A stretch of DNA of 30,443 nucleotides from Succinivibrionaceae bacterium UBA3769. Its GTDB lineage: Bacteria; Pseudomonadota; Gammaproteobacteria; Enterobacterales; Succinivibrionaceae. Of the stretch, positions 1 through 7,273 are shown in pieces (the stretch's first letter is position 1; each line of letters starts with the position of its first letter). The notes under the pieces were generated by a model. The model made no database searches. It was not told the DNA's origin and saw only the letters and a list, made by a program, of their open reading frames with translations. The position numbers were made by a program, and so were the translations under genes. The stretch is from positions 1 to 30,443 of the forward strand of contig DFFT01000143.1 of the NCBI GenBank assembly GCA_002372325.1. The letters are read 5' to 3'.

Positions 1-77
1 CTTGGAAGAACGGAAAGGGAAGGCGAAGACGCCGGAAAAGAACTGATTGGAAGCGAGATTGGATTTTTAAACCGGAT

Positions 78-196
78 TGCCTGATGAAGATAACGTTCCG
101 GAACCACCTGTTCCCATTCCGAACACAGAAGTGAAACGGATCAGTGCCGATGGTAGTGTAGCATTCGCTATGTGAGAGCAGGTCATCGTCAGGCAT
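78..196 (+). rRNA. rrf: 5S ribosomal RNA
   Basis: The segment has the 5S outline: a terminal stem formed by TGCCTGA at the 5' end and TCAGGCA at the 3' end, the internal block CCGAACACAGAAGTGAAAC (loop B/C region) and the block GCCGATGGTAGTGT typical of gammaproteobacterial 5S. Length is about 119 nt, as expected. The 77 bases before it do not resemble the 23S 3' end and are read as the 23S-5S spacer, so the window begins just downstream of a 23S gene. Ends are estimated from the terminal stem and may be off by one or two bases. Confidence 0.95.
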
Positions 197-207
197 GTTT
201 TTTTTGA

Positions 208-240
208 GAAAGGGAGCCTTGTGGTTCCCTTTTTCGTTTT
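208..240 (+). terminator. rrn operon terminator
   Basis: A stem AAAGGGAGCC / GGTTCCCTTT closes on a TTGT loop and is followed by a T-rich run. It starts about 12 bases after the 5S 3' end, where an intrinsic terminator of the rRNA operon is expected. Confidence 0.8.
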
Positions 241-262
241 CTGGCTTCATAAAATTTCCTCA

Positions 263-306
263 AAGCGCCGCCGGGGATCACAGAGACCCCAGGTGGCGTT
301 TTTGAT
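263..306 (+). terminator. Second tandem rrn terminator
   Basis: A strong hairpin pairs CGCCGCC with GGTGGCG (one G-T pair) and then GGGG with CCCC inside, followed by a run of T. Paired terminators after rRNA operons are common, so this is read as a backup terminator for the 5S transcript. Confidence 0.7.
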
Positions 307-550
307 TTTTACGAGTTATTTGGAACACTTTTTTTCTGACGGAAAAAACGGCGTCAATTATAACTATACCGGATGGCAATAATTTTTGAATCCGTAATGG
401 ATGGGGTTAGAAAGTACGAGTGATTAATTTGTACCTTGTGCCGTATTATCTCGTTATCATTTTGCGGATCCTTCGATCAGTTATGGATCTTTTATTACAG
501 CCATCTCCGTGATTTATAAAAGAAACTATAAATATTTTTTTTACCTACTC

Positions 551-579
551 TTGCATTCTAATTCCCGTTAATATATCAT
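551..579 (+). promoter_or_regulatory. Promoter of the WYL regulator gene
   Basis: TTGCAT at 551-556 and TATCAT at 574-579 are separated by exactly 17 bases, a good sigma-70 match (4/6 and 5/6). Transcription would begin near 586, leaving a leader of about 108 bases that contains the inverted repeat at 591-651. Confidence 0.6.
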
Positions 580-590
580 AAAAAGCACGT

Positions 591-651
591 GTGCCAGCAT
601 TGAGGTTTGCATCGAAACTGGCTGATAGTCATGTTTGATTGCTGTTGGCAC
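591..651. promoter_or_regulatory. Imperfect inverted repeat, possible operator
   Basis: GTGCCAGCA at 591-599 and GCATCGAAAC at 609-618 are mirrored, imperfectly, by GTTTGATTGC at 633-642 and TGCTGTTGGCAC at 640-651. The arms sit just downstream of the predicted start of transcription. BrxR/CapW-type WYL regulators are known to repress their own promoters through inverted repeats, so this is a candidate autoregulatory site. The arms differ by small insertions, so the call is tentative. Confidence 0.35.
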
Positions 652-693
652 CGTTTATTTTTTATTAACTGCACATAGAGAATGTAGATTTTT

Positions 694-1578
694 ATGAATA
701 ACAAATTTTCCGTAAAGAAGCCGGGGAACAATAAATGGAACCAAGAACGCCGGCTCGAGTTTATTGATTACCGCCTTTGCTGGGCTGGGCATATCAATCG
801 GGCAGATCTGGTTTCCTTCTTTGGCATTTCCATTCCGCAGTCTTCTCTTGATCTTTCCCGCTACTGCGAAATGGCGAAGGACAATCTTAAGTATGACAGG
901 CATTCCAAAATCTATCGCAGAAGTCCCAAGTACAAGCCCATTTATCCCATCTGTTCCTCTGAGTCCTACCTTAATGATATTCTGATGAAGGCTCAGGGCA
1001 CTCTGAACCCGACCCGGGATTATCTGGAAAAGGCTCCTAACATTTCCTGCTTCATGCCTCCGAGACGGAAGATTAATTTTGATGTTCTTTCCATGATTGT
1101 GGACTGCATTCTGAATCAGAAATCCCTGGAAATCTCTTATCAGACCATGAACAGCGAGGATCCTGAAAAGAGACGCATTCACCCGCATGCTCTTGGCTTT
1201 GACGGCATCAGATGGCATATCCGCGCCTTTGACGACAAGCATTCCGAATTCCGCGATTTTGTGCTGTCCCGTATTTATTCCGTAGGCAAGCCTGAAGAAT
1301 CAGACGTGGATCCTAACGAGGACATGAAGTGGAATTTTGTGGTTTCCCTGAAGATCGGCCCTAACCCGAAGCTTACTCCCAGCCAGCAGAAGGCCATTGA
1401 AATCGACTATGGCATGGAAAACGGCGAAGTGGTTTATAAGTGCCGGCAGGCTCTCCTGTTCTATACTCTCCGTCTCCTGCGTCTGAGCCCGGATGATGAT
1501 GTGGATAATGATGATCCGAAGAAGAATCAGATTATCCTTAAGAATAAGGATGAGATTTTCATGCTTCTCAGAATGTAA
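694..1578 (+). CDS. WYL-domain transcriptional regulator, BrxR/CapW type
   Basis: A 294-residue DNA-binding regulator. Residues 15-75 form a winged-helix region (RRLEFIDYRLCWAGHINRAD). Residues 136-197 are a WYL domain with the characteristic blocks RIHPHALGFDGIRWHIRAF and FRDFVLSRI, and residues 210-290 fit the WCX C-terminal extension. This three-part layout and these motifs match the BrxR/CapW group, which control BREX, CBASS and related anti-phage operons and are thought to sense a ligand or nucleic-acid signal through WYL. No defence operon follows directly: a terminator ends the transcript and pgpA comes next, so it is either an orphan or acts in trans, for example on the ATPase-helicase pair 4 kb away (speculative). 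The Shine-Dalgarno is weak. Codon use is plainer and more AT-rich than in the core genes further right, which hints at separate ancestry. Confidence 0.85.
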   Translation: MNNKFSVKKPGNNKWNQERRLEFIDYRLCWAGHINRADLVSFFGISIPQSSLDLSRYCEMAKDNLKYDRHSKIYRRSPKYKPIYPICSSESYLNDILMKAQGTLNPTRDYLEKAPNISCFMPPRRKINFDVLSMIVDCILNQKSLEISYQTMNSEDPEKRRIHPHALGFDGIRWHIRAFDDKHSEFRDFVLSRIYSVGKPEESDVDPNEDMKWNFVVSLKIGPNPKLTPSQQKAIEIDYGMENGEVVYKCRQALLFYTLRLLRLSPDDDVDNDDPKKNQIILKNKDEIFMLLRM

Positions 1579-1604
1579 CCTGAAAAGATTGTTCTGATCT
1601 TATC

Positions 1605-1640
1605 GGCAGTCCCTTCAGTGAAAGGGGCTGTCTTTTTTTT
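1605..1640 (+). terminator. Terminator after the WYL regulator
   Basis: The stem GGCAGTCCCTT / AAGGGGCTGTC (one G-T pair) is closed by a short loop and followed by eight T. It lies 27 bases after the regulator stop codon. Confidence 0.85.
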
Positions 1641-1648
1641 GGTATAAT
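1640..1648 (+). promoter_or_regulatory. Extended -10 promoter for pgpA
   Basis: TGGTATAAT is a perfect TATAAT with the upstream TG of an extended -10 element. It directly abuts the T run of the preceding terminator. No good -35 is present, as is usual for this promoter class. The predicted leader is about 45 bases. Confidence 0.6.
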
Positions 1649-1699
1649 AGCCTCCGTTCCGGGGTACCGGATATTATTATCGTTTGTGGAATTTGCGCT

Positions 1700-2218
1700 A
1701 TGCCTTCTTATCAGGATGAACGTGTGTCATATTTGAACCTGACAAATCCCATGCATCTTTTTGCAGTCGGGTTCGGTATTGGCCTGAAGTTTAAAGCACC
1801 CGGCACTATGGCCTCTCTCTTGATGCTGCCGGTATGTCTGCTGTTTATCCAGCTTTCTCTTCTGATTAAGGTTCTTCTGGCCCTGGCGGTTTTGGCTCTT
1901 TGCCTGGCGGCTTGCAAAAGCGTAATTGACCTTATCGGATATGAAAACAAGAACAAGATTGCCTGCGATGAATTTCTGGGGATGCTGGTCAGCGTGATGT
2001 TCCTGGGAGCGGACGAATGGTTTCTGGCCGTGCTGGCGTTTTTTCTGTTCCGCTTTTTTGATATGATGCATCCCTTTCCCATTTCCTGGGTGCAGAAGAG
2101 GATCCCTTCATTCTGCGCCGTGGTGGCAGATGATTTTTACAACGGACTCCTGACAGCTCTCAGTACCTGGATTATCGGCATGATCATTTCCAGTAACAGC
2201 TATACTGCCGGTTTTTAA
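1700..2218 (+). CDS. pgpA: Phosphatidylglycerophosphatase A
   Basis: This integral inner-membrane enzyme of 172 residues dephosphorylates phosphatidylglycerol phosphate to phosphatidylglycerol. Family signatures are clear: NPMHLFAVGFGIG near residue 17, APGTMASL near 33, the acidic DEFLGM near 90, FRFFDMMHPFPI near 117 and the late acidic pair ADDFYNG near 141. Conserved Asp/Glu in these blocks coordinate metal in the family. Several hydrophobic stretches fit membrane segments. Length matches E. coli PgpA (about 170). In E. coli and relatives pgpA follows nusB-thiL; here it is alone, between two terminators and with its own extended -10 promoter. The start is the first ATG; only a weak GTGGA lies 9 bases ahead. 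Confidence 0.93.
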   Translation: MPSYQDERVSYLNLTNPMHLFAVGFGIGLKFKAPGTMASLLMLPVCLLFIQLSLLIKVLLALAVLALCLAACKSVIDLIGYENKNKIACDEFLGMLVSVMFLGADEWFLAVLAFFLFRFFDMMHPFPISWVQKRIPSFCAVVADDFYNGLLTALSTWIIGMIISSNSYTAGF

Positions 2219-2235
2219 TTCTTCCCGAACATAAG

Positions 2236-2265
2236 AAAAGCCGGAGCATGAACTCCGGCTTTTTA
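2236..2265. terminator. Bidirectional terminator between convergent genes
   Basis: A perfect stem AAAGCCGGAG / CTCCGGCTTT with a six-base loop has T-rich flanks on both strands. It lies between pgpA (plus) and the IS21-type gene (minus). Confidence 0.85.
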
Positions 2266-2345
2266 GCGATTATCCTGTTGCTATCCTGAAAATCGCTTCT
2301 GCTGCCCTTGATCTGTTCTCCCGCTCAGCAACGTATTTTCCGGTC

Positions 2346-2774
2346 TTAGAAATCCGGAATCACCGGGACATATTTGCTGCTATCCACAATTTCAGTCAGA
2401 GATCTTTTGCGATTGCTTCTTTTGATCCGGGGCTTCCGGGGCTTTTTGACCACCTGACTGCGGTAGGGGCGGCAGAAGTCCTGCAGCGTTCTCAGACAGA
2501 TCTGATAAGGACACTCGTTTTGGATTTCCCGGGCCAGATCCACGCAATTGCCCTCCAGCTTGAGAAAGCGCTTCACAATAAGCTGCTCATTGTCTACAAG
2601 ATAGCCCTTGAAGCCCAGATGCCGGCCGTCCTTTCCGACGCGCTGGCCGTCTGTCGCCTTGATGTATTTGTAAACAGTATTGCGGGAAATATTAAGCATT
2701 TTGGAGATGCCAAGGATGGAAACTCCAGCTTCCTTCAGCTGTTTTATCTCTTCTTGTTGTTTGGGTGTAAACAT
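2346..2774 (-). CDS. IS21-type transposase N-terminal domain only (putative truncated IstA)
   Basis: A 142-residue basic protein. Residues 1-40 hold a helix-turn-helix (LKEAGVSILGISKMLNISRN then TVYKYIK) of the Hin/IstA type. Residues 60-105 fit a second DNA-binding subdomain ending in LRTLQDFCRPYR, comparable to the part of IS21 IstA just before its catalytic core. The tail is rich in Lys and Arg. IstA proteins are about 400-500 residues with a DDE integrase core; here the frame ends without one, pgpA follows, and no istB partner is present. It is therefore either a decayed insertion sequence or a small DNA-binding protein derived from one. A promoter matches upstream, but the Shine-Dalgarno (AAGAG touching the ATG) is poor. 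Family assignment is from motif resemblance only. Confidence 0.6.
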   Translation of the reverse strand: MFTPKQQEEIKQLKEAGVSILGISKMLNISRNTVYKYIKATDGQRVGKDGRHLGFKGYLVDNEQLIVKRFLKLEGNCVDLAREIQNECPYQICLRTLQDFCRPYRSQVVKKPRKPRIKRSNRKRSLTEIVDSSKYVPVIPDF

Positions 2775-2854
2775 CTCTTAGGTTCTGTCTTTGTTCGATT
2801 TTGTAAAAAGCTTTCAAAACCAGTAAGCCAGAGTTTGCAGCTCTAACTCATTGC

Positions 2855-2882
2855 AATATAAACAATATGATAATAATTTCAA
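2855..2882 (-). promoter_or_regulatory. Promoter for the IS21-type gene
   Basis: On the minus strand TTGAAA (2877-2882) and TATATT (2855-2860) are 16 bases apart, 5/6 matches at both boxes. The leader would be about 75 bases. Confidence 0.5.
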
Positions 2883-3301
2883 GTGCCAAAGAAGCCGTTA
2901 TCCGCCTTGTGGACTTTTGAAATTAAATTAAACCGTTCTAATTTATCAGAGCTGGCGCTTGCTCCTCCTTATGGGTCATGCTGACAGCGGCTGCCTGAAA
3001 AAGCTCGCTAACTGTCAGAATAGTGAGTTTCTGCCGGACTACCTTCTTTAATTTTACATGAAGTGTACCGTGAGATATAGCTTTTTTTGGTATTTTTTTA
3101 AAAATTAACTATAAGTTATTAATGAGTGTTCACAATATTGCGTTAATTTGTCACTTTCTCCCCCCGGGGTTTGCTTCCTCCGGAATACTTGTCTCACGCC
3201 CCGGATATTCCAGGGAGATCTCCTTCCATGCCTTATGGCGCGGACTCTGCGGGGAGTTTCAGGAAAGGGCGGGAGGAATGCGGCGCCGGCGGGGATGAAA
3301 G

Positions 3302-3357
3302 AGGCCGTTTTCCGCTGATAAACCCGGGTTGCAGGAGCCGGAAGCGGAACACGGCCT
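3302..3357 (-). terminator. Long hairpin downstream of the helicase
   Basis: AGGCCGTTTTCCGC (3302-3315) pairs with GCGGAACACGGCCT (3344-3357) with one mismatch, enclosing a 28-base loop. It lies about 75 bases beyond the helicase stop. A short CTTTC follows on the minus strand, so it could be a weak terminator or a 3' stabilising structure. Confidence 0.4.
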
Positions 3358-3367
3358 TTCTGTTCCA

Positions 3368-3401
3368 TGATAACTGCGGCGCGGTTAAGGCCGCATCATC
3401 A
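3368..3401 (-). terminator. Second hairpin beyond the helicase
   Basis: TGAT and TGCGGC pair with GCCGCA and ATCA around a nine-base loop, 28 bases beyond the helicase stop. There is no T run, so function as a terminator is uncertain. Confidence 0.3.
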
Positions 3402-3428
3402 GGTATTGCCGTTCCGGAGGAGACTCCC

Positions 3429-5654
3429 CTAATATACCGGGTAGGAAGCTCCGTTTGCGGGATCAAAGGGTGAATGAGATTCCCTGATTACGGTTTTGAA
3501 GAATTCCATGGCCCCCGGAACGTCGAAGTTTCTGAAGCCGTAGGCCTTTTGGAGGAGCTCCCGGCTCAGGAAGCGGTCATACTTTTCAAACTCAAGGTTG
3601 CCTACGGTTTTGGCAAGCTCTGTTTCATGAGGCGGCGCGGTGTTCAGTATGACCTGCACGGTGTCCTTGAATTTCAGGCTGGTGATTCTGGGAATGAAAA
3701 TCGCGCTGCCGATTTTTTTTGCATGAGGGATGTCATGCTTCTTCAGGATCTGGACGATGGTCTGCATGATGCGATCCCCCTTCCAGGGCAGAAGGTAAAT
3801 GCCGTTGATCCCCACGATAAAGCGGTTTTCAAAAAGGTTGAGCGCCTGAAAGTGCTCCCGCCCCTCTTCAAAATGCTTGCAGGCTGCCCGGTTCAGGTAG
3901 GGGAGGGGCTTTTGGGAGGTGTAGAGCTCCAGCATCTTTTCCCGCACGCCGTCATGAATGCGGCCGCCATTGCCGTCGATAATGAGGGGCTCCGCGTCCT
4001 CCTTGCAGCTTTTCACGTAGATTTCATGCTTTTCATCACTGAGGAATATCACTTCCCAGCCCTTTCCGGCAAAGAGGAAGGTGTCTCCCACCTCCAGAGG
4101 CTGATTCAGGGGAATGGTGCCGATCTTCTGGCCGTCATTGTCAATGGTGTATTCCTCCTGAACCTTGAAGGCGCTGTAGAAGTTGTAGTTGGAGAGGAGC
4201 TTTTCACCGCCGACGCCCAGAGTGAGGCAGCCGTCCCCCATTTGCGTTAAAAGCTCGTGAGATCCCAGAGAGCGCAGGAGCTCGGCGAAGGTGCCGGGAT
4301 CCACCAGGCTGAAGGGGCCGGTTTTGCAGAGGAGGCGGTACAGGCTTTTGGCCTGAACGCTGCCGTACTGGGCGGTTATGGCCAGTACCTGCTGCGTCAG
4401 GGTGGACAGGGCGTATTCCCGGCGGGTGGGAGGTTCAAACCAGCGGGAGAGCACGAGCTCAATCATGGCGGCCGAGGCAAAGGTCTCATCCCGGAGTAGC
4501 TCGTGGAGAGCGGGCTTGTCATTGCCGGGATCCCCCACCTCCGGAATAAAGATGCGGAGCACGGCGTCCTTGTCCCGCCGGCCGGATCTCCCGATCCTTT
4601 GCCGGAGACTGGCTACGGACTGCGGGGAGTTTATCTGGCCTATGGAGGCAATATCTCCGATGTCTATGCCTAATTCCAAGGTCTGGGTGCAGATGGCGGT
4701 GGTGGGGAGCCTGCCTTCCTTGAGCCGGTTCTCCAGGCGCTCCCGGAGATCCTTGGAGAGGGAGCTGTGGTGCGGAAAGAACTCCACCGGAACAAAGTTA
4801 TCCTGACACAGCCGGGTAAGGCTGCCGGCAATGAGCTCGGTTTTGTTGCGGCTGTTGGCAAAAACAAGATTGGTGCTGCCCCGGAGCAGCCGGAAAATGT
4901 CCCGGGCCAGATAGTCGTAATTCCGGCTCTCCTCATCATGGCTGGCGGACTTTTTGATATCATAGCCCCGGATCTGGAGCTTAATGCCCTTGGATCCGGC
5001 GGAGCTTTCGATGATTTCGGTTTTGCCGGCGGCATTGGGCCGGAGCCATTGCTTAACAGACTGGATGTTGCTTAAGGTGGCGCTCAGGGCAATGCGGGGG
5101 ATCTGCTTTTTCTGGAGGAATTCGATGCGGTGAAGCTGACTCAGGAGCTGATAGCCCCGCTCGGTGCCGATAAAGGCATGAAATTCATCAATGATGAAAT
5201 AGGACAGGTTTTTCAGGGCTTCCTTGCACCACTTCTGATGATTGATCAGCAGGGATTCCAGCGATTCCGGGGTAATGAGAATGATGCCCTCCGGGATCTG
5301 AAAAAGGTTCTTCTTATGGCTGGAGCTGATATCCCCGTGCCACGGGGTTACGGGAATGCCGGTGGCTTCGCCAAGAGCGTTAATGCGCTTGTACTGGTCA
5401 TTAATGAGAGCCTTCAGGGGGCTTATATAGATGATCCTGACCCCGGGGAGCTTTTTGGAAAGTACGGCGGTGCAGGCCGGAAGAAAAGCGGCCTCGGTTT
5501 TGCCGCTGGCGGTGGCGGCGCTGATGATAATGTCGTCCTTAGCCCGGAGGATGGGCAGGATGGCCTTTTCCTGAATATCATGGAGATGCGTCCAGCCCTG
5601 GCGGTTCAGCCATTTCAGAATCACGGGATGGAGATAGTTGACATTGGTATCCAT
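3429..5654 (-). CDS. Lhr-like DEAD/DEAH-box helicase (BrxHI/SngC type)
   Basis: A 741-residue superfamily 2 helicase. The Q-like motif HDIQEKA is near residue 25, Walker A ATASGKT at 47-53, motif Ia SPLKAL near 79, the DEFH box at 156-159, SAT at 191-193 and motif VI QRIGRSGRR at 352-360. The remaining 380 residues are a winged-helix and C-terminal region as in Lhr-like proteins. The architecture and the neighbour fit BrxHI of BREX type 2 and SngC of Shango. The frame could start 54 bases further up, but the ATG at 5652-5654 has a GAGG five bases ahead and begins near LHPVILKWL, where homologues start, so it was chosen. It follows the ATPase gene by 108 bases on the same strand with no terminator between, so the two likely share a transcript. 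All helicase motifs are intact. Confidence 0.85.
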   Translation of the reverse strand: MDTNVNYLHPVILKWLNRQGWTHLHDIQEKAILPILRAKDDIIISAATASGKTEAAFLPACTAVLSKKLPGVRIIYISPLKALINDQYKRINALGEATGIPVTPWHGDISSSHKKNLFQIPEGIILITPESLESLLINHQKWCKEALKNLSYFIIDEFHAFIGTERGYQLLSQLHRIEFLQKKQIPRIALSATLSNIQSVKQWLRPNAAGKTEIIESSAGSKGIKLQIRGYDIKKSASHDEESRNYDYLARDIFRLLRGSTNLVFANSRNKTELIAGSLTRLCQDNFVPVEFFPHHSSLSKDLRERLENRLKEGRLPTTAICTQTLELGIDIGDIASIGQINSPQSVASLRQRIGRSGRRDKDAVLRIFIPEVGDPGNDKPALHELLRDETFASAAMIELVLSRWFEPPTRREYALSTLTQQVLAITAQYGSVQAKSLYRLLCKTGPFSLVDPGTFAELLRSLGSHELLTQMGDGCLTLGVGGEKLLSNYNFYSAFKVQEEYTIDNDGQKIGTIPLNQPLEVGDTFLFAGKGWEVIFLSDEKHEIYVKSCKEDAEPLIIDGNGGRIHDGVREKMLELYTSQKPLPYLNRAACKHFEEGREHFQALNLFENRFIVGINGIYLLPWKGDRIMQTIVQILKKHDIPHAKKIGSAIFIPRITSLKFKDTVQVILNTAPPHETELAKTVGNLEFEKYDRFLSRELLQKAYGFRNFDVPGAMEFFKTVIRESHSPFDPANGASYPVY

Positions 5655-5762
5655 GTTTGCCTCGGCGGAACCTGCGTATGAGGATGGGAGAGCTCCGGCC
5701 GGCGGCATTGAGCCGGGGCCGGGCTGTTTCTGAAGAAAACGGTTCAGGCGCCAGCGCTTTTG

Positions 5763-7079
5763 CTAGAGCGTAAAGCCGGTGAGGGCGTCATCATCTCCCG
5801 CATCAGCGGAGCCTTCGTCATCGTCCAGCCCCAGAGAGTCGGTGTTTTCCAGGCCCACCTGAACATCCTGAAGGAGCTTTTTCCAGTCCAGAGAGGGATT
5901 TTGCTCAATCACCGACAGAAAATCCACAAAGGCCTTGATGGTGTTTCGGGGGGTTTTGAAGTAGGCATCCCCGATATTCTGGGAGCAATGGGTCAGGAAC
6001 CGTTCCAGAGCCTCGTCGGGCACCAGATAGTCGTCCGGATTGTAGAAGGCGAAGATGTTTCTGATGTTGCAGAGGAGTACGTAGAGCTCTTCCGGAGTCA
6101 GGTTGTCGAGACGCATTACAGGTCCGGAAAGATCGTTAACCCCGGCCTTTTTGGCGAAATCATTGGCTGCCAGACGGGAGCGCAGAGCCTCGTAGCTGAA
6201 AAGCCCCTTGCGGGGATCCTCCAGAAAATCCGGGGTGCCCCCGAAGATAAAGCCCAGACCTCTGACATTGCCCTGCATGCAGTCGTTAATAATGCGGAGA
6301 ATCTGCTCGTAGTTGGCTTCCCGGGATCTGATGTTATGGATCTTGTAGAGGTTAACCATTTCGTCCATGCTGATAAGAAGACCCTTGTAGCCCGCAGCCT
6401 GCACGAAGGCGCTCAGGAGCTTGAAGAAATCGTAAATGGAGGCATCGTCCACGATGGTGCGCACCCCGAGCTCCTGCCGGGCTTCGGTTTTGGTGTGGTA
6501 TTCTCCCCGGAGCCATTTCACGGCATTGTTTTTAAGATCGTCATCTCCGGTATCAAAGCCTTTCCAGTAGGCCTGAATGACGATAGCAAAGTCATACCCG
6601 CCCACATAATCATTGAGGAAGGCCAGCTTGCTCTTGATGACACCGGAGAGATCCGCGTTCGGGTTTTCTTCGCGGATATTGGTTATGAATTTTTCGATAA
6701 TGGAGTTAAGAGCGCTGCCGTTGGGACGAGCCCGGGTGGCCATGTTCCGGGTCAGCTCCTGATAGAGATTGAGAGCCTGACCGCTGGAGGCCTGGAGTCT
6801 TCTGTCCGGGGCCAGATCCGCGTTCATGGTTACTAAGCCCTTTTCGAGCGCGATGGTTTTAACGAGCTGCAGAAAAAAGCTTTTGCCGGCGCCGTAATCC
6901 CCGATGATCATCTTAAAGGAGCTTCCTTCATCAGCGATGCAGTCAATATCCTTCACCATGGCTTTGATTTCGTTTACGCGGCCCACCTGGATGTACTGGA
7001 GGCCGGTTCTGGGGGTAACGCCGGCGCGAAGGGACTGAATGATGGAATCTCTTTCACGTTGTCTTATTTTTGGGGTCAT
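5763..7079 (-). CDS. DUF2791-family P-loop ATPase (BrxD/SngB type)
   Basis: A 438-residue ATPase. Walker A is GDYGAGKS at 60-67, Walker B LLISMDE at 234-240, and the strongly conserved family block FGGTPDFLED lies at 279-288, followed by YEALRSRL. The N-terminal TGLQYIQVGRVNEI and the whole order match the BREX ATP-binding domain family (DUF2791), which includes BrxD of BREX type 2 and SngB of Shango. The C-terminus is a highly acidic tail of about 25 residues (DDDEGSADAGDDD). An AAGG eight bases before the ATG supports the start, and a good promoter lies 32 bases further upstream. The helicase follows, consistent with a two-gene operon. The TerB-domain protein that accompanies this pair in Shango, and Pgl proteins of BREX type 2, are not in the window. 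Function in defence is inferred from family and pairing. Confidence 0.85.
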   Translation of the reverse strand: MTPKIRQRERDSIIQSLRAGVTPRTGLQYIQVGRVNEIKAMVKDIDCIADEGSSFKMIIGDYGAGKSFFLQLVKTIALEKGLVTMNADLAPDRRLQASSGQALNLYQELTRNMATRARPNGSALNSIIEKFITNIREENPNADLSGVIKSKLAFLNDYVGGYDFAIVIQAYWKGFDTGDDDLKNNAVKWLRGEYHTKTEARQELGVRTIVDDASIYDFFKLLSAFVQAAGYKGLLISMDEMVNLYKIHNIRSREANYEQILRIINDCMQGNVRGLGFIFGGTPDFLEDPRKGLFSYEALRSRLAANDFAKKAGVNDLSGPVMRLDNLTPEELYVLLCNIRNIFAFYNPDDYLVPDEALERFLTHCSQNIGDAYFKTPRNTIKAFVDFLSVIEQNPSLDWKKLLQDVQVGLENTDSLGLDDDEGSADAGDDDALTGFTL

Positions 7080-7110
7080 CTCTGCTGCCTTAATTTGCTT
7101 GGATCCTTAG

Positions 7111-7139
7111 ATTATAGACCATCAGTTTTTGCCTGCCAT
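7111..7139 (-). promoter_or_regulatory. Promoter of the ATPase-helicase operon
   Basis: On the minus strand ATGGCA (7134-7139) and a perfect TATAAT (7111-7116) are 17 bases apart. The leader is about 25 bases. This separates the pair from fis, which lies upstream on the same strand. Confidence 0.65.
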
Positions 7140-7273
7140 GATTTTTCTGAAAAATCTCCGGTGAGTTTCGCAAATTTGGCATGCGGCCGAAGAGACATAC
7201 GGGCACGGCCAATGGTTCGGCTAGGGTCGCTGGATGCCGGTGTCAGCGAGGTCAGCTGACTTCCCTGCCAATC

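Larger units (their letters stand above)
307..693. other. AT-rich spacer between rrn operon and WYL regulator
   Basis: I see no convincing gene here. The first half is AT-rich and unstructured. The second half holds the promoter and possible operator of the downstream WYL-domain regulator. Confidence 0.6.
2883..3428. other. Gene-poor spacer downstream of the helicase
   Basis: No gene is supported. The left half is AT-rich and contains a 54-codon open stretch on the minus strand without a usable start. The right half is GC-rich and contains two hairpins near the helicase stop. It may carry remnants of an insertion, but nothing recognisable remains. Confidence 0.5.

Noticed and set aside
3474..4250. 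Long plus-strand open frame (258 codons) opposite the helicase
   Set aside because: It lies fully antisense to a helicase with complete motifs, shows no family features, and its openness follows from the GC-rich codon use of the real gene.
5760..6836. Plus-strand open frame of 358 codons opposite the ATPase
   Set aside because: Shadow of the DUF2791 ATPase; the real frame has Walker A/B and family motifs, the shadow has none.
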